Part shown: in pieces, positions 49,361-50,649 of the stretch | Layout of the letters: every line of letters starts with the position of its first letter | Numbering within the stretch: the stretch's first letter is position 1 | Assembly: GCF_001879105.1 (NCBI RefSeq) | Contig: NZ_MLCF01000144.1 | Coordinates: forward strand, 1-50,649 | DNA length: 50,649 nt | From: Mangrovactinospora gilvigrisea | Lineage (GTDB): Bacteria > Actinomycetota > Actinomycetes > Streptomycetales > Streptomycetaceae | Direction of reading: 5' to 3' | The notes under the pieces: generated by a model | What the model saw: the letters and a program-made list of their open reading frames with translations, nothing else | What the model was told of the DNA's origin: nothing | Database searches by the model: none | Program-made: the position numbers and the translations under genes

Positions 49361-50088
49361 GCCCGCGCCGCCGCCAGCGACGCCAGCTCCGGCGCGTCGC
49401 CCAGCACCTGGGCCACCGTCAGCCCCAGCCCCCGCTCGGCGCACGCCGCGCGCGCCGCGTCGGCGAGGCGGTCCGGCAGCAGCCCCGGCGCGATGACGTA
49501 GCGCGCCAGCGCGATCCGCCGCGCCCCGGCCGCCCGCAGCAGCTCCACCGCCTCGGTGACGCTCGCCGGCGCCTGCCCGGCCGCCGCCGTCGCCACCGGC
49601 CCGGCGACCCCGTGCAGCCCCGCCGCCAGATCGCGGACGGCCGCCACCGCTCCCGGGTCCGAGGAGCCGGCCCAGCCCAGCAGCAGCCCGGTCGAGCGGT
49701 CGCCCGCCGAACCCGCCCCGGCCTCGGCGAGCCGCCGGCGCAGCGCCGCGCCGAGCAGCGGGCTCGGCCCCAGCACGGGCGCCTGCCGCAGCGTCAGCCC
49801 GGGGTGGCGGACGGCGCTCTCGCGCAGCAGCGCCGGCAGGTCCACCTTGGCGTGGTAGGCGTTGCCGAGGAGCAGGGGGACGGCGGTCACCTCGGACGCG
49901 CCCTCGGCGGCCAGCCGGTCCACCGCGGCGCCCACCGTCGGCGCGTTGTGGTCGAGGAAGGCGAACGCCACCCGTGCGCCGGGGGCGTGCGCCCGCAGCC
50001 GCGCCGTCAGCGCGCGGACGGTGGCGGCGTGCCGGGGGTCCCGGCTGCCGTGGGCGACCGCGAGCAGCGCCGTGCCCCCCGCCGTCAT
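49228..50088 (-). CDS. CbiX/SirB-type sirohydrochlorin chelatase
   Basis: A 286-residue protein with two chelatase half-domains. The first (about 5-125) has LLAVAHGSRDPRHAATV with the metal-binding His and LLLGNAYHAKVDLPALL with the second His. The second (about 130-250) is more divergent (GLLLGWAGSSDPGA, ALARYVIAPGLL). It inserts iron or cobalt into sirohydrochlorin. After cysN, the iron form for sirohaem of sulfite reductase is likely. The ATG overlaps the cysN stop (ATGA), so the two are coupled. The C-terminal tail (about 245-286), with PVPVPVGPVPVVP, is low-complexity and overlaps the opposite gene by 133 bases. Confidence 0.88.
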   Translation of the reverse strand: MTAGGTALLAVAHGSRDPRHAATVRALTARLRAHAPGARVAFAFLDHNAPTVGAAVDRLAAEGASEVTAVPLLLGNAYHAKVDLPALLRESAVRHPGLTLRQAPVLGPSPLLGAALRRRLAEAGAGSAGDRSTGLLLGWAGSSDPGAVAAVRDLAAGLHGVAGPVATAAAGQAPASVTEAVELLRAAGARRIALARYVIAPGLLPDRLADAARAACAERGLGLTVAQVLGDAPELASLAAARAYSSRPVAAITGSSVPVPVPVGPVPVVPEAADAGAARRERRVSA

Positions 50089-50649
50089 GCGGTGGCCATG
50101 GCGGCGGTGCGGGTGGTGCCGTCGGCGGGGTCGATGAGCAGGAACGCGCCGGTGCGGCGGTTGACCGCGTAGGCGTCGACCGGCAGCGGCTCGGCGGTGC
50201 GCACGGTGAGCGGCGCGATGTCGTTGAGTGCCAACTCGCCGCTGTCGGTGCCGATGTGCGTGACGATCCCGCGGACGGTGCGGGTGCCGTGCTGCACCAG
50301 GACCTTCTCGCGGAGGCGGAGCGGTGTCTGGTGGAGGTGGCAGGCGGTGGCGGTCAGCTCCTTCGCGGGGGCCGGGGCGCCGGGAGTGGGGGCGATGAGG
50401 TCGCCGCGGGCGATGTCGATCTCGTCGGCGAGGCGGACGGTGATCGACTGGCCCTCGCGGGCGGTCTCGGCCGGCTCGCCGAGGATGTCGATGCCGGCGA
50501 TGGTGGACGTCGCCCCGGAGGGGAGGACGGTGACGGCCTGGCCGGTGGTCAGGGTGCCGGATTCCAGGCGTCCGGCGTAGCCGCGGTAGTCGCTGCCCTG
50601 GGGGCGGATGACGTATTGGATGGGCAGCCGGGCGGGGGCGGCGAGTTCG
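50085..50649 (-). CDS. cysN: Sulfate adenylyltransferase large subunit, C-terminal part
   Basis: Gene cut by the right edge; 187 residues of the C-terminus are visible. PARLPIQYVIRPQGSDYRGY followed by AGRLESGTL and VTVLPSG is characteristic of the CysN domain after its GTPase, and the remainder is the elongation-factor-like beta barrels. CysN couples GTP hydrolysis to adenosine-5'-phosphosulfate synthesis by CysD, the first step in sulfate assimilation. It ends in an ATGA overlap with the CbiX gene, consistent with a shared operon for sulfite reduction. A Pro/Ala spacer (APTPGAPAPAKEL) is seen inside. Confidence 0.92.
   Translation of the reverse strand, partial: ELAAPARLPIQYVIRPQGSDYRGYAGRLESGTLTTGQAVTVLPSGATSTIAGIDILGEPAETAREGQSITVRLADEIDIARGDLIAPTPGAPAPAKELTATACHLHQTPLRLREKVLVQHGTRTVRGIVTHIGTDSGELALNDIAPLTVRTAEPLPVDAYAVNRRTGAFLLIDPADGTTRTAAMATA

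Overview
The window is very GC-rich, its genes show strong G/C preference at third codon positions, and GTG starts with GGAGG-type ribosome sites are common. Gene content and order look like a chromosomal core region of Streptomyces or a close relative (Streptomycetaceae). From memory the order follows the S. coelicolor stretch from aconitase (about SCO5999) to the cys sulfate-assimilation genes (about SCO6097). I see no insertion sequence, prophage, CRISPR array, tRNA or rRNA. Both ends cut genes: a LysR regulator on the left and cysN on the right.

Layout. 1-5026: LysR N-terminus, a DoxX-like membrane protein, aconitase behind a palindrome, and an amino-acid permease. 5250-12231: ROK repressor (rok7B7-like), a xylose-type ABC transporter (binding lipoprotein, single-domain ATPase, permease), then dxs, which makes 1-deoxyxylulose-5-phosphate for isoprenoids. 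12308-15967 (minus): a membrane teichoic-acid polymerase-like protein and a fused cytidylyltransferase/dehydrogenase expected to make CDP-ribitol. 16196-22820 (minus): fadA-fadB beta-oxidation pair, RNase D-like nuclease, orphan LuxR-type response regulator and a DUF3000 protein. 22910-28891: hemE, cgoX (hemY) and chdC (hemQ) of the coproporphyrin-dependent haem route, followed by efeO and efeB for iron uptake, without efeU. 29001-30872: secreted phosphoesterase, followed by tandem repeats.

31094-36055 is the most unusual part. A DUF692/MNIO iron oxidase gene lies upstream of two TIGR04222-like genes in a tight minus-strand operon. The two small proteins differ in length and membrane content but both end in C-G-G-x-x-H-H-G. 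MNIO enzymes are known to modify cysteines near the C-termini of peptides, so these tails are good candidate substrates. The divergent partner is an ArsR-type regulator plus an MFS exporter, and the shared promoter region holds five 14-bp-phased repeats.

36089-50649: TPR protein, pirin, ZapE/AFG1-like ATPase, RibD-type reductase, a hypothetical protein, the stand-alone murC, msrB, a frame-broken remnant, glgX, a SAV2148-like HEPN protein, a DnaQ-type exonuclease, a DUF4328 membrane protein, an APH-fold kinase, a small membrane protein, a CbiX/SirB chelatase and the end of cysN. Most are housekeeping genes. The notable structures are hairpin terminators (one with a 21-bp stem), a dispersed GTTCGCC-GCGCCCC hairpin family, and candidate operators for iron, phosphate and xylose control. 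All functions are inferred from sequence and family knowledge; no database search was run.
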